The notes under the pieces: model-generated
Told to the model about the DNA's origin: nothing
Databases searched by the model: none
What the model saw: only the letters and a program-made list of their open reading frames with translations
Part shown: piece after piece, positions 23,294 to 31,615 of the stretch
Numbering within the stretch: position 1 is the first letter of the stretch
How the letters are laid out: each line of letters begins with the position of its first letter
Made by a program: the position numbers and the translations under genes
Source of the DNA: Dehalococcoidia bacterium
Lineage (GTDB): Bacteria > Chloroflexota > Dehalococcoidia > SM23-28-2 > HRBIN24
NCBI GenBank assembly: GCA_032249735.1
Contig: JAVVHA010000009.1
Span: 1-64,000, forward strand
DNA: 64,000 bases
Direction of reading: 5' to 3'

Positions 23294-24531
23294 CCTCCCT
23301 CGCTGCCCTTCCCTCCTTGTGGCGGGAGGTGGCCCGCTATCCCCGCCTGTGGGCCTGCCTAGGGGTGGGCTTTCTAGTGGACTGGGCCTTCGCTCTGGTC
23401 TTCCTAGTGGCATTGCAGGTCCAAGCGCCGTCCCACCTGTCGGGCGGGCAGGCCTTGGCAGGCTACGCCTTGGCCGCCTACGGGCTGGCTAAGCTCTCGG
23501 CCCAGGCCTGTGGTGGCCCCCTGCTGGAGGGACTCGGCCCCCGCTGGGGGCTTCGGCTGGGGCTGGCCACCGTGCTGGGCGGCATAGCCGCCCTCGCCGC
23601 CGCTGCCGAAGGGACAGGCGTGCTGCTAGGTGCCGCCGTCTACGGCGTTGGGGCCGGGCTGGTCTGGCCCTCCCTCTACGCCCTTGCCAGCGCCTCCTTC
23701 CCCTACGGGGAGCGGGGCCGCCTCAACTCTGGGATGGCCCTTGCCTCGGTGACAGCCATGGCTGCCGGCGTGGGGGTCGGGCTGCTGCTCCCCGAGTCCC
23801 TGCCCTTAGCAGCGGTGGTGGCCCCGGCAGCCGCCCTGGTGGCGCTGGCCGCTTTTCTCTCCCCCACCCTGGGGACTGGGCCCGCGCCGGGAGCAGGTCC
23901 GGCGAGGGTGCTTGTGTCCACCATGGTAGGCGCGGCGCTGCGGCCATCGGGCGCCGCTGTCACTGTCCTGCTGTTGTTGCAGACCACCGCCGTCGGTGCC
24001 CTGGCATCGGTGTTCCGCGCCTGGGGTAAGGAGCTGTTGGGGACATCCTTCCCCGTCCAGGCCCTGCTGCTAGTCCCGGCCGCTGCCGGTGGGGGGCTGG
24101 GGCTGGTCTGGGGTGGCCCCGCCGCCGACCGCCTCGGGCGCCTGCCGGTGATGGCCCTGGGCACATCGTTGGTGGGCCTGGTGGTCCTGGGGACCTCCTT
24201 CCTGCGCTCCCTGCCGGCGGTGGGGCTGGTGGCGGCCCTGGGTGGACTGGGTCTGGGCCTGGCCACCCCCACCTTTGGCGCTGTAGCTATGGACCTGGCT
24301 CGCTGGTGGAGGAGCGATGCCCTCCTGGCCTGGTTCCTAGCCGTGGAGGGGGCCGGCCACACCGTGGGGCCGGCCCTGGGGGGCCTACTGGAGTCCCTCT
24401 CGGGGCCAGCGCCGGTGCTGAGGTTCGCGGCCAGCCTTTTCCTCGCCTGCGCCGGTATCGCCCTCCTAGCCTGGGGACGGGGCTGGCAGCCGCTCCGTCC
24501 TGTCCTGGCCGGGGGAGGGAGCGAGGGGTGA
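23263..24531 (+). CDS. Major facilitator superfamily transporter
   Basis: A 422-residue membrane protein with about 12 hydrophobic helices. The start may be GTG 23263, inside the previous gene, or TTG 23281, preceded by GGGGGTGGGAGC. It has the loop 2-3 region ACGGPLLEGLGPRWGLRLGLA, the repeated loop AADRLGRLPVMALGTSL in the second half (the classical MFS motif A D-R-x-G-R) and GAGLVWPSLYALASASFP. The sequence does not reveal the substrate; the operon suggests export of a glycan precursor or a sugar. It overlaps the deacetylase start (TGATG). Confidence 0.85.
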   Translation: MDGGGSLPELTSLAALPSLWREVARYPRLWACLGVGFLVDWAFALVFLVALQVQAPSHLSGGQALAGYALAAYGLAKLSAQACGGPLLEGLGPRWGLRLGLATVLGGIAALAAAAEGTGVLLGAAVYGVGAGLVWPSLYALASASFPYGERGRLNSGMALASVTAMAAGVGVGLLLPESLPLAAVVAPAAALVALAAFLSPTLGTGPAPGAGPARVLVSTMVGAALRPSGAAVTVLLLLQTTAVGALASVFRAWGKELLGTSFPVQALLLVPAAAGGGLGLVWGGPAADRLGRLPVMALGTSLVGLVVLGTSFLRSLPAVGLVAALGGLGLGLATPTFGAVAMDLARWWRSDALLAWFLAVEGAGHTVGPALGGLLESLSGPAPVLRFAASLFLACAGIALLAWGRGWQPLRPVLAGGGSEG

Positions 24532-25280
24532 TGCCTCTGCGCCTGCTGCTGGCCCTCCCGCCCCTGGCCCTGGCCCTGCTAGGGGCAGGCTACTACGAGG
24601 CCATGACACCCTCGTCCCAACTCTACGGGAGGCTGGTGTCCCATGGCCCCCGCAGCCAGCCCCTGGTGGCCCTCACCTTCGACGACGGCCCCAATGGGGG
24701 GTGGACGTTGGCCGTGGCCAGGCTGCTGGAGGACCGGGGCGTGCGAGGCACTTTCTTCTTGGTGGGAGAGAACGTCGCTGCCGACCCGTCCACGGCACGG
24801 GAGCTAGTAGCCGGCGGGCACCTGGTGGGCAACCACTCCTACCACCACCGCAAGCGCGACGCCCTGCTGGACCCCTCTTACGCCGAGATGGGACAGGCCG
24901 AGGCAGCCATCCGCCGGGCAACCGGCGTATGTCCGGCCCTCTTCCGTCCTCCCAACGGCTTCCACACCCCCTGGCAGCTCAGGGCCGTGGCCCGTCGCGG
25001 CCTGCTGGCCGTCACCTGGGATGTCCAGCCGTCCGACTGGAAGGGGCCCTCGCCGGAGGAGTTGGCCCGAAGGGTGGTGGAGGGGGCACGTTCCGGCTCC
25101 ATCGTCCTCCTGCACGACGGCCTCGACACCAGGCAGGGGGTGGACCGCTCCCAGCTGCTGGCTGCCCTGCCGGCCATCATCGACGGCCTGCAGGCTAGGG
25201 GCTTCCGGCTGGTGCGGCTGGACGAGCTGCTGGGCGTAGCCCCCTATCTCCCCGACTGCCGCTGGGCGGAGGGAGCATGA
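24531..25280 (+). CDS. Polysaccharide deacetylase (NodB fold), membrane-anchored or secreted
   Basis: A 249-residue protein from ATG 24531, overlapping the MFS stop. It has an N-terminal hydrophobic segment (LRLLLALPPLALALLGAGY), then motif 1 LTFDDGP with catalytic and metal Asp, motif 2 NHSYHH with two metal His, motif 3 RPPNG, motif 4 DVQPSDW and motif 5 IVLLHDG. All catalytic residues are present. It would remove N- or O-acetyl groups from a surface glycan outside the membrane, matching the operon. Confidence 0.93.
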   Translation: MPLRLLLALPPLALALLGAGYYEAMTPSSQLYGRLVSHGPRSQPLVALTFDDGPNGGWTLAVARLLEDRGVRGTFFLVGENVAADPSTARELVAGGHLVGNHSYHHRKRDALLDPSYAEMGQAEAAIRRATGVCPALFRPPNGFHTPWQLRAVARRGLLAVTWDVQPSDWKGPSPEELARRVVEGARSGSIVLLHDGLDTRQGVDRSQLLAALPAIIDGLQARGFRLVRLDELLGVAPYLPDCRWAEGA

Positions 25281-26200
25281 GCCGTCGCGTGCTGGTGACG
25301 GGCGGGGCTGGCTTCATCGGCTCCCACATCGTGGAGGCCCTTCTGGCCCAGGGCTGGGAGGTGGAGGTGCTGGACAACCTGAGCGCCGGCTCCCCGGCCA
25401 ACCTGCCCCTCGGTGTTCCCCTCCACCGCGGCGATATACGCTCGCCCCAGGCCCTGGGCCGCTTGAAGGGGCGGTTCGAGGCGGTAGTCCACTGCGCCGG
25501 TCAGACTAGTGTCGCCTTCTCGGTCCGCCGGCCCGACCTGGACTGGCAGGTGAACGTGCTGGGGACAGCCAACCTGCTGCTTTGGGCAGCTGCCAGGAAG
25601 GTGAGCCGCTTCGTGTTCCTCTCCTCCGGCGGCGCCATCTACGGCGAGACGCCCAAACCGGCCTGCGAGGACGACCCGCCGCGGCCCCTCAGCCCGTACG
25701 GGCGCCACAAGTTGCTGGCTGAGATTCTGGTGCGGGCATCGGGCCTGCCCCATGCCCTCCTGCGGCCGGCCAACGTCTACGGCCCTCGCCAACGGGCAGG
25801 CGCCGAGGGAGGGGTAGTCCCCATCTTCCTGGAGCGGCTGCTCGTGGGTCGCCAGCTGGAGGTCCACGGCGACGGGCTTCAGCAGCGGGACTTCGTCCAT
25901 GTCGCCGATGTGGCGGCGGCGGCTGCTTTGGCCTTGCGCTGGCCCCAGGACGTCACCTGGAACGTGGCCACCGGCAGGGCTGTGACGGTGCTGGAGCTGG
26001 CCCACCTGCTGGCAGGGCTGCTGGGCCTGGAGCCGCGACTGCGCTTCCTGCCCCCACGGCCTGGCGACGTGCGTCGCTCCGTGCTGGACCCTTCCCGCCT
26101 CCTCTCCACTGGCTGCTGGGGGCCGCCCCTGCCCCTGGAGGAGGGGCTTCGCATCCTCGTGGCCCCTCTGCGCTGCCCTTCGGCCTTAATGCTCCAATAG
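25277..26200 (+). CDS. NAD-dependent epimerase/dehydratase (UDP-glucose 4-epimerase-like)
   Basis: A 307-residue extended SDR with VTGGAGFIGSHIVEALLAQ, DNLSAGSPANLP, VVHCAGQTSVAFSV, FLSSGGAIYGE and the catalytic pair YGRHK. RPANVYGPRQ and QQRDFVHVADVA are typical of UDP-galactose/glucuronate-type epimerases. It is the last gene of the operon and shares the fold but not close sequence with the epimerase at 20289, so the two probably act at different steps. Confidence 0.9.
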   Translation: MSRRVLVTGGAGFIGSHIVEALLAQGWEVEVLDNLSAGSPANLPLGVPLHRGDIRSPQALGRLKGRFEAVVHCAGQTSVAFSVRRPDLDWQVNVLGTANLLLWAAARKVSRFVFLSSGGAIYGETPKPACEDDPPRPLSPYGRHKLLAEILVRASGLPHALLRPANVYGPRQRAGAEGGVVPIFLERLLVGRQLEVHGDGLQQRDFVHVADVAAAAALALRWPQDVTWNVATGRAVTVLELAHLLAGLLGLEPRLRFLPPRPGDVRRSVLDPSRLLSTGCWGPPLPLEEGLRILVAPLRCPSALMLQ

Positions 26201-26237
26201 CCCTGGCGCCAGCGATAACCCTACGGGGAGTGATGTC

Positions 26238-26435
26238 ATGAAGCGCGTCCTTCCGTTGCTCGCTGCTGTCCTCCTGAGCGAGCTGATAGCCGTGGGCGTG
26301 GCCTGCGGCGGAGAGGAGGCCACCCCGACGCCGGTACGTGCGACCGCCGCCGTCCGCGTGCCCACACCCACCCCGCGCACGACATCTCTCCCCACCCCCA
26401 GGGTGCCGCGGGTCTCCCCGACCACGACCCGCTGA
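26238..26435 (+). CDS. Small Thr/Pro-rich lipoprotein
   Basis: A 65-residue protein from ATG 26238. The N-terminus MKRVLPLLAAVLLSELIAVGVAC is a lipoprotein signal ending in a VAC lipobox, and the mature part is only 43 residues of TPTPVRATAAVRVPTPTPR type, probably disordered. It may be a cell-wall spacer or the remnant of a longer lipoprotein whose domain was lost, since the following 110 bp contain nothing. Confidence 0.55.
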   Translation: MKRVLPLLAAVLLSELIAVGVACGGEEATPTPVRATAAVRVPTPTPRTTSLPTPRVPRVSPTTTR

Positions 26436-26546
26436 CGCGGCGCAGGTCCTGCTGGGGCCGGGGGCACCAAACCTGTGGGCCTGCGCCGGCGTCCCTGGCC
26501 TCAGCGGACGACAATTATCTGGCCTGCCATGCCCTGGGCCCGAGGG

Positions 26547-27011
26547 TCAAGGACCGCCCTCTCCCATATCCATGGCCCACCCCATGCCGAGCTCAGGGCT
26601 GCCCGTGTCCCGGCCCCGCTGCCGCAGCTCCTCTCGCGCCCGCCTGGCCAGCTCCAGGTAGTGGGTGCGCAGCCGCTCTAGCTCCCGGTCCGTCAGCTCG
26701 TCCAGGTCCAGGAGGGCGTTGTGGGCATGCCGCTCAGCCCTTATCAGCTCGTCCAGCTTCAGCTGCACGACCGCGCCGTCGTGGTTCTGAGTGTTCTGAA
26801 TGAGGAACACCATCAGGAAGGTGACGATGGTGGTGCCGGTGTTGATGACCAGCTGCCAGGTGTCGCTGAAGCCGAAAAGAGGCCCCGTGGCCGCCCACCC
26901 CAAGATGACCAGCACCGCCAGCGTGAACCCCAGGGGATGCCCGGCTGCCCTGGCCGTCCAGCGGGCCAGCCGCAAGAAGGGCGACTTGGGATACACGGGA
27001 TACCTCGCCAT
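26547..27011 (-). CDS. Low-affinity iron permease-like membrane protein
   Basis: A 154-residue protein from ATG 27011, with GGGAGGTGAGG upstream. It has two helices (HPLGFTLAVLVILGWAATGPLFG and WQLVINTGTTIVTFLMVFLIQ) followed by NTQNHDGAVVQLKLDELIRAERHAHNALLDLDELTDRELE. This helix-pair plus QNTQN...KLDELI pattern is that of the low-affinity iron permease (Fet4-related) family in bacteria, where the transport role is not well tested. It stands alone. Confidence 0.8.
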   Translation of the reverse strand: MARYPVYPKSPFLRLARWTARAAGHPLGFTLAVLVILGWAATGPLFGFSDTWQLVINTGTTIVTFLMVFLIQNTQNHDGAVVQLKLDELIRAERHAHNALLDLDELTDRELERLRTHYLELARRAREELRQRGRDTGSPELGMGWAMDMGEGGP

Positions 27012-27532
27012 TACCCTCACCTCCCTTTTCTAGGGCCATCGCCCAACCCCATGTTCCCACAGACCTCGGCGTCGGGCCACGAGGAGGACGATTCAGGCAC
27101 CCTGCCAGCACGCAGGCACCCCGAGCGGGACAGGTGCGGTGACCACGCGACCTGCTGCCCAAATGCTCCGCTCCAAGTATCAGAATCGCCACCCGCTGGC
27201 AGCCTCCTGAGACACCTTTTCACGGAGCGGGCATGACAACGGGAGGGGATATAGGGCTGGTGGGGGGCGTCGATGGAGTTAGGGGAGGTAGGCCTCAGGG
27301 CCCCGAGCGGAACTGCATGAGGCTCTGCAGGTGGAAGGACAGACGGACCTCGGGCGGCCCGTCCTGCCCCACCACCATGACCTTCCCCAGGCACTGGCCT
27401 TAGCGGTGGGTGGTGATGTGCGCCCTTCACGCCCTGCAGCAGCCGCGGGCTGAACTGGCCGGCAGGGGGCTAGACATCGTGGCCCAGCCCACCAGGCGCA
27501 TAGCTAGCAGGCCCATGACCGAGCCCCGCCGG
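27012..27532. other. About 520 bp without a clear gene; possible short gene remnant
   Basis: No convincing gene on either strand. On the minus strand 27295-27399 encodes a 34-residue piece (CLGKVMVVGQDGPPEVRL and then SFHLQSLMQFRSGP before a TGA) bounded upstream by a stop. Its composition looks protein-like, so it may be the last exon-like scrap of a deleted gene. I do not recognise it. Confidence 0.3.
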
Positions 27533-28381
27533 TTACGGCTTCACGGCGACAGCCGCCTGCACCACGAAGCAGGCGCTGAAGAGGCCCTGGCCGCTGAGGC
27601 CCGTCAGCTCCTGGGTCAGGGTCTGGGCGTCGCCCTCCTCTATGAGCCCAGCGTGGACGAACAGGGGCAGCTGCTCAACCAGGAAGGCACGCCAGAAGGG
27701 CCGCTCGTCGAGCCCCTGCGCGCCGCCCAGGTACCACTCGGCCCAGACGGGGCTGAGGCCGGCCGCCCACAGGTGCCGCTTGAGATTGGCGCAGACCATG
27801 TGGTCGTACACCGCCCGCGAGAAGATGGCGTTCAGAGCGTGGGCCAACCGGGGCGTCCGGGTACTGACGACAAAGTAGGGGTGCCACTCCACGGCCCCCA
27901 CGCGACCACCGGGCCGCACCGCCCGCGCCAGCTCCCGCAGGCCAGCCTCCGCCGGCCCTACGTGCAGCAGCACCTTGTCGCAGAAGGCGGCATCGAAGCT
28001 CCCAGCCTCCACGGGTAGGGAGCGGATGTCCCCCGATAGCAGCCGGGCACCCTCTATGCCCAGGCGCTGCGCGCGCTGCCTGGCGGCCTCCAGGAAGCCT
28101 TCGGTGGGGTCTACGCCAGTGTAGCGCACGCCTTGCCCCCATACGGAGAGCACGTCGGGCATGGCCACGCCGGTGCCGCAGCCCGCCTCCAGCACCTGGT
28201 GGCCTCCCCCCTCGGCCAGCCTGGTCAGCATGTCTAGGCGGGCCTGGCGGAAGGCCGGCTCGCTGGCCATGGCCTCCAGCACATGGGACAAGAGGCCCAA
28301 CACCTGGGGCGGTGCCTCGTTGAGGGTGCCGAAAAAGTCGCTGCCCCAGCCCTCCTTGCTCTTGCCCGTCTCGGTTGTCAT
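27533..28381 (-). CDS. SAM-dependent methyltransferase, class I
   Basis: A 282-residue protein from ATG 28381 (GGAGGTGAAAG upstream; a GTG at 28390 lies within that SD). The SAM-binding motifs are VLEAGCGTGVAMPDVL, YTGVDPTEGFLEAAR, LLSGDIRSLPVEAGSFDAAFC and ARAVRPGGRVGAVEW. The target could be a small molecule or quinone-like compound; the sequence does not say. A TTGACA-N17-TTAACT pair on the minus strand (the TTGACA lies within 28432-28444) could be its promoter. Confidence 0.85.
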   Translation of the reverse strand: MTTETGKSKEGWGSDFFGTLNEAPPQVLGLLSHVLEAMASEPAFRQARLDMLTRLAEGGGHQVLEAGCGTGVAMPDVLSVWGQGVRYTGVDPTEGFLEAARQRAQRLGIEGARLLSGDIRSLPVEAGSFDAAFCDKVLLHVGPAEAGLRELARAVRPGGRVGAVEWHPYFVVSTRTPRLAHALNAIFSRAVYDHMVCANLKRHLWAAGLSPVWAEWYLGGAQGLDERPFWRAFLVEQLPLFVHAGLIEEGDAQTLTQELTGLSGQGLFSACFVVQAAVAVKP

Positions 28382-28431
28382 CTCTTTCACCTCCGTTCGT
28401 GGCCGATGCCCGCAAGTTAATCCGTCCTGTA

Positions 28432-28444
28432 GTGTCCTGTCAAG
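28432..28444 (-). repeat. 13-bp repeat CTTGACAGGACAC, copy 2 (possible -35 of methyltransferase promoter)
   Basis: On the minus strand it reads CTTGACAGGACAC, and TTAACT follows the TTGACA at 17 bp, about 50 bp before the methyltransferase start. Both the promoter reading and the insertion-sequence-end reading remain open. Confidence 0.5.
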
Positions 28445-28617
28445 GGGGCGGCCTGAAACGCCGAGGGACGCTTCCCGACCGCTGCCGGTTCATGAGGCAG
28501 GACAGCAGCCACGCCGATGTCTTGGGATTGGGATCGCTGCGGGGGACAGTGGTGGCTCTGAACGTCCCGCCGGCGGCAGCGAGGGCCCTGCTACAATGAT
28601 GGACGGCGGTGGTGGCT

Positions 28618-29034
28618 ATGGTCAGGTTCTGCCCCAACTGCTGGCGCATGGTGGAGGAGGCGGTCGAGGCCTGCCCAGCCTGCGGCCACCGCCCCAAGTT
28701 GAGCGACGAGGAGTCCTACGAGGACAAGTTGCTTGCTGCGCTAGAGCACCCCGTGGCCGACGTGCGCATGGTAGCCGTGGAGGTGCTCGGGCAGCGCCGC
28801 AGCCGGCGAGCGGTGCCGGCGCTTTTCAAGTTGTTAGTCGACGAGGAGGCCGATTTCTACCTGCTGCGGCAGGTGGTTAAGGCCCTGGCCACCATAGGCA
28901 CGCCGGACGCCCTCCGCTCCCTCGGCTGGGCCGCCCGCCGCCATCCCTCGCGCCTGGTGAGGAACGAGGCTCGGACAGCCATAGCCGCCGCTACAGCACG
29001 CGAGAGGGACGTGAAGAAGCGGCCATGCCAGTAG
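28618..29034 (+). CDS. Zinc-ribbon plus HEAT-repeat protein
   Basis: A 138-residue protein from ATG 28618 (or GTG 28609). The N-terminus RFCPNCWRMVEEAVEACPACGHRP is a double CxxC zinc ribbon. The rest consists of HEAT/PBS-lyase-like repeats: DKLLAALEHPVADVRMVAVEVLGQRRSRRAVPALFKLL, then YLLRQVVKALATIGTPDALRSL and SRLVRNEARTAIAAA (each given as part of a helix pair). Such proteins act as scaffolds in protein contacts; the function here is unknown. It stands alone on the plus strand before the ppa remnant. Confidence 0.75.
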   Translation: MVRFCPNCWRMVEEAVEACPACGHRPKLSDEESYEDKLLAALEHPVADVRMVAVEVLGQRRSRRAVPALFKLLVDEEADFYLLRQVVKALATIGTPDALRSLGWAARRHPSRLVRNEARTAIAAATARERDVKKRPCQ

Positions 29035-29043
29035 GCGAGCTGA

Positions 29044-29301
29044 CGGCGAGGGAAGAAAAGCGGCAGCGACCAGAAGCTGCTAGCAGTGCCGCTGGCCCAT
29101 CCCAGGTTTGACGGGGTGCGCAGCATCGGCCATCTGCAGCCCCACTGGCTGGCCGAGTTCGAGAACTTCTTCGCCGACTACAAGGCGCTGGAAGGCAAAC
29201 AGACCACCATCGAAGGCTGGAGCGGGGTCGAAGAGGTCCGCCGCCTCCTGTGCAGTTACCCCCAGGCCGAGTGGAAGGCGGGCCCAGGCAAGGGCCATTA
29301 G
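29044..29301 (+). pseudogene. ppa: Inorganic pyrophosphatase C-terminal remnant
   Basis: The frame encodes DQKLLAVPLAHPRFDGVRSI, then HWLAEFENFFADYKALEGK and VEEVRRLL. This matches the C-terminal third of family I pyrophosphatase (D-K-x-L-A-V-P, P-R-F, H-F-F-x-x-Y-K-x-L-E-G-K). The N-terminal two-thirds with most metal ligands are missing and a TGA precedes the fragment (29041-29043). It is a dead gene piece beside the HEAT gene. Confidence 0.75.
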
Positions 29302-30074
29302 GGGACCGCTCCGTCGACATCGACTCCGCTTTGAGGGGGAAGGATGTGGCTTCCCAGCGACAAGAGGACGTCCCAGCCTTGGCACCAACCGACGGCGGCC
29401 ACAAGACAGGCACGGTCGTCAACGGTGTCGGTGCCCTTCCTCTCCCAGCGGAAGGACTGGGAGAACCTATGCACGCCTCTGAACAGGAGTCGGACGTAGC
29501 TCTCTTGAGCGTCCAGGTCCGCCCGGCCCCCTGTAATTGCTAGGAGAAGGTGCCTACGGCAGAGGACGGCCGTGCCCCTCCCGGCGCAGCGAGGACATAT
29601 CCACCTCCGCCAAAGAGGCGCGGTCTGCGCCAAGAAGGAAGCGACCCTTTCCATCTGCCTGCCCTGCGCCAGCAAGCGCCGCGGCGCCCGCGATGGCGAG
29701 TGAGGCCCGTACCCCAGGCGGCAGGCCAGGCACGGCTCCCTGTCCCGTAGGGCCCAGCGCAGGCGGAGGGGCCGCAACACCTTGGGGCCGCGGAAGGCCA
29801 GGCGCGCCCTATCCATCAGGTCTTCGTAGACGATGGCGGGCCCATGGAGACCCAGCCACCCCAAGAACGCCAGCGACGTGGCCAACCAGAGCAGGCCGTG
29901 GCGCTGGCAGAAGCCCCAGCTCCGGCGCAGAGCCCAGCGCGTCGCCGGCTCCATGATGCTCCCCCAGAATGAGAAGCTCCACAGGAAGTGAACCTCCCCA
30001 TCGGAGGGCCGCAGGCCCGCGGGCCAGCGTATGGGCTGGCCGTCACCGCCGCCGAAAGGAAGATCACCCATCAT
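29298..30074 (-). CDS. Cys/His-rich protein of unknown function
   Basis: About 258 residues if started at ATG 30074 (TAGGAGAC upstream); ATG 29954 is the shorter alternative with GGGGGAG upstream. Motifs are SWGFCQRHGLLW, a hydrophobic stretch WLATSLAFLGWLGLHG, AIVYEDLMDRARLAF, CLAC, WICPRCAGRG, LCRRHLLL and SFRWERKGTDT. The spacing of GFC-x-x-H, CxxC and C-x-x-H recalls the uncharacterised family with repeated CP-x-C...C-x-x-H units (similar to DUF6062) seen in Chloroflexota. It may bind metals. I cannot assign a function. Confidence 0.5.
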   Translation of the reverse strand: MMGDLPFGGGDGQPIRWPAGLRPSDGEVHFLWSFSFWGSIMEPATRWALRRSWGFCQRHGLLWLATSLAFLGWLGLHGPAIVYEDLMDRARLAFRGPKVLRPLRLRWALRDREPCLACRLGYGPHSPSRAPRRLLAQGRQMERVASFLAQTAPLWRRWICPRCAGRGTAVLCRRHLLLAITGGRADLDAQESYVRLLFRGVHRFSQSFRWERKGTDTVDDRACLVAAVGWCQGWDVLLSLGSHILPPQSGVDVDGAVP

Positions 30075-30602
30075 GTCTCCTACTGAAGCGGACGTACGCG
30101 CAAGAGCGCGGGTCCCCAGGGGAGGGCCAGATCCGGGCAGCGCTTGCACCGCGGGTGAGAGTGGGACCAGGTGGCACGTGACGTGGACGGCTGCCGCGAT
30201 CGAGCCCTGGCCTCATGCGCTCCACACATGGTCGTCGGCCTCGATAGTCCTGGCAAGGGCGCCGCTATACCAGCTCCTGGTTGACAAGGTGCGCCGACTG
30301 GGCCTGGCGGGCGTAGCATCCATCTCTGGCGGCACCGCCACCTCTCCCCAAAGGAAGCGCGGCGCCCTCCGCCAGGCCCTCTCTTCGCGCCCTTTTCGCT
30401 CTTCTGGCAACGCCAGTCCAGACGTCGACAGTAGGCATGTAGCCCTCCTAGGGGGGCGTGCGGACGAAAGCAGCAAGCCTGCCACGAAGAGCCCAGTTGG
30501 ACGCGTGACGCGGCCAGTACCCGCCGTCCTGGAGGTGCCGTCCGGGAGAGAAGGCTGCATCATGCGTGACAGGCCCCTTCAAGCCGCAGGCAAGGCGAGG
30601 CC
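30075..30602. other. About 530 bp non-coding; possible DUF190-like scrap
   Basis: No complete gene. On the plus strand about 30261-30330 reads APLYQLLVDKVRRLGLAGVAS, which resembles the PLY-x-x-L/I-V...GLAGAT signature of the PII-like DUF190 family, but nothing of the rest is preserved. An open frame running 30031-31011 through it is a shadow. Confidence 0.35.
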
Positions 30603-31181
30603 TCAGCGCCCAGGGGGTCCGCCCCACCTTCCCCTCAGCCAGCGCAGAACCCCCCTTCGCTCCTGGGCACCGGTCCGGAGCTTCCCATCCATCAGTTGTT
30701 CCCGCAGCCTGCGGTTCTCTGCCTCCAGTCTCCGCTTCTCCCCCTCCAACGTAGCGATCTCCGCCCGCAGCGCCTCCTCGTCCTGGCGAAACTTGGCCAG
30801 TCGCTGGGCGTACATACGGTTCTCACCCTCCAGACCGGCGATCCTGAGCTCCAGCGCCTGCTTCTCCTGCTCCAAGGTGAAGGCGCGGAACTTCATTACC
30901 GCATACATGCTGTGCATGGTCATCAGCTCGTCGGTCAGGCGCTGCACCTCCTGGGCCAACTCGTGGCCCCTGGTCATGGCCTCCCTCAGCCGCCGCTCGG
31001 CAAGGAGGTAGCTGACGCCGTAGGCGAAGACGATGCGCAACGCCTCATCATCGCTCCATCTGTTCTCCTGGGCCAGGGCCAAGGCCTTTCGTAGCAGGTC
31101 CCGTGGCACTGTGAAGTGCACCGTCTCCGGCCCCGAAGGATGGGCCTCTTCTCCCTGCCGGCGCTCCTCGTTCTCCTGCAC
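30603..31181 (-). CDS. Coiled-coil protein with possible N-terminal RHH segment
   Basis: A 192-residue protein from GTG 31181 (AGGAGGCGCT upstream). Residues 18-60 read VHFTVPRDLLRKALALAQEN, followed by a helix VFAYGVSYLLAERRL; the strand-helix-helix order could be a ribbon-helix-helix. Residues 65-170 are a continuous heptad coiled coil (LTDELMTMHSMYAV, LEQEKQALELRIAGLE, LRAEIATLEGEKRRLEAENRRL). The C-terminus is basic. It is 8 bp after the Usp gene on the same strand, so it belongs to the antiporter-Usp operon. The function is unknown. Confidence 0.65.
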   Translation of the reverse strand: MQENEERRQGEEAHPSGPETVHFTVPRDLLRKALALAQENRWSDDEALRIVFAYGVSYLLAERRLREAMTRGHELAQEVQRLTDELMTMHSMYAVMKFRAFTLEQEKQALELRIAGLEGENRMYAQRLAKFRQDEEALRAEIATLEGEKRRLEAENRRLREQLMDGKLRTGAQERRGVLRWLRGRWGGPPGR

Positions 31182-31189
31182 AGCGCCTC

Positions 31190-31615
31190 CTAACGGACTA
31201 CCAGCACCGAGCACTTGGCGTGGCGTACGATCTTGTCGGCGGTGCTGCCCAGGAACGTTCCCCAGATGCCCGAGCGACCGCTGTGGCCGATGACCAGCAG
31301 GTCGAACCCGCCCTGCTCGGCGAAACGGACTAAGGCCTGGGCGGGGTGACCTGCCACCACCCTTACTTTCAAATCCACCCCCTCCTCGGCGGCCAGGGCC
31401 GATGCCTGCCCATGCAGCAGCTGGAAGATGGCGTTCTGGCGCTCCTTCTCCTCGGCGAACTCGTCGATGGTCTCGGGCAGGTGAGGCAACCCCTCTTCCA
31501 CCGAAAGCGCCCAGACCTCGGCCCCTGCGCTCAGCCTGGCGAGGGCTAAGGCTACCCGCAACGCCTTCCAGGAGCCCTCTGAGCCATCAAATCCGACCAG
31601 AATCCTGGAGAACAT
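31190..31615 (-). CDS. Universal stress protein (single UspA domain)
   Basis: A 141-residue protein with the N-terminal strand ILVGFDGSEGSWKALRVALALA, VRVVAGHPAQALVRFAEQ and the ATP-binding loop VIGHSGRSGIWGTFLGSTADKIVRHAKCSVLVV (G-x2-G-x9-G-S type). The intact loop suggests ATP binding. It overlaps the end of the antiporter gene by 29 bp, so the two are translationally coupled, suggesting a cytoplasmic partner or sensor for the transporter. Confidence 0.92.
   Translation of the reverse strand: MFSRILVGFDGSEGSWKALRVALALARLSAGAEVWALSVEEGLPHLPETIDEFAEEKERQNAIFQLLHGQASALAAEEGVDLKVRVVAGHPAQALVRFAEQGGFDLLVIGHSGRSGIWGTFLGSTADKIVRHAKCSVLVVR

Noticed and set aside
24306-24530. Longer deacetylase start
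   Set aside because: It overlaps the MFS gene in another frame; ATG 24531 is followed by a proper signal segment.
27675-28415. Open frame of 246 codons on the minus strand
   Set aside because: Shadow of the methyltransferase gene in another frame; composition is Gly/Arg/Ala-rich without motifs.
30031-31011. Plus-strand open frame of 326 codons
   Set aside because: Antisense to the coiled-coil gene in its second half and non-protein-like in the first; only the short DUF190-like piece is of interest.
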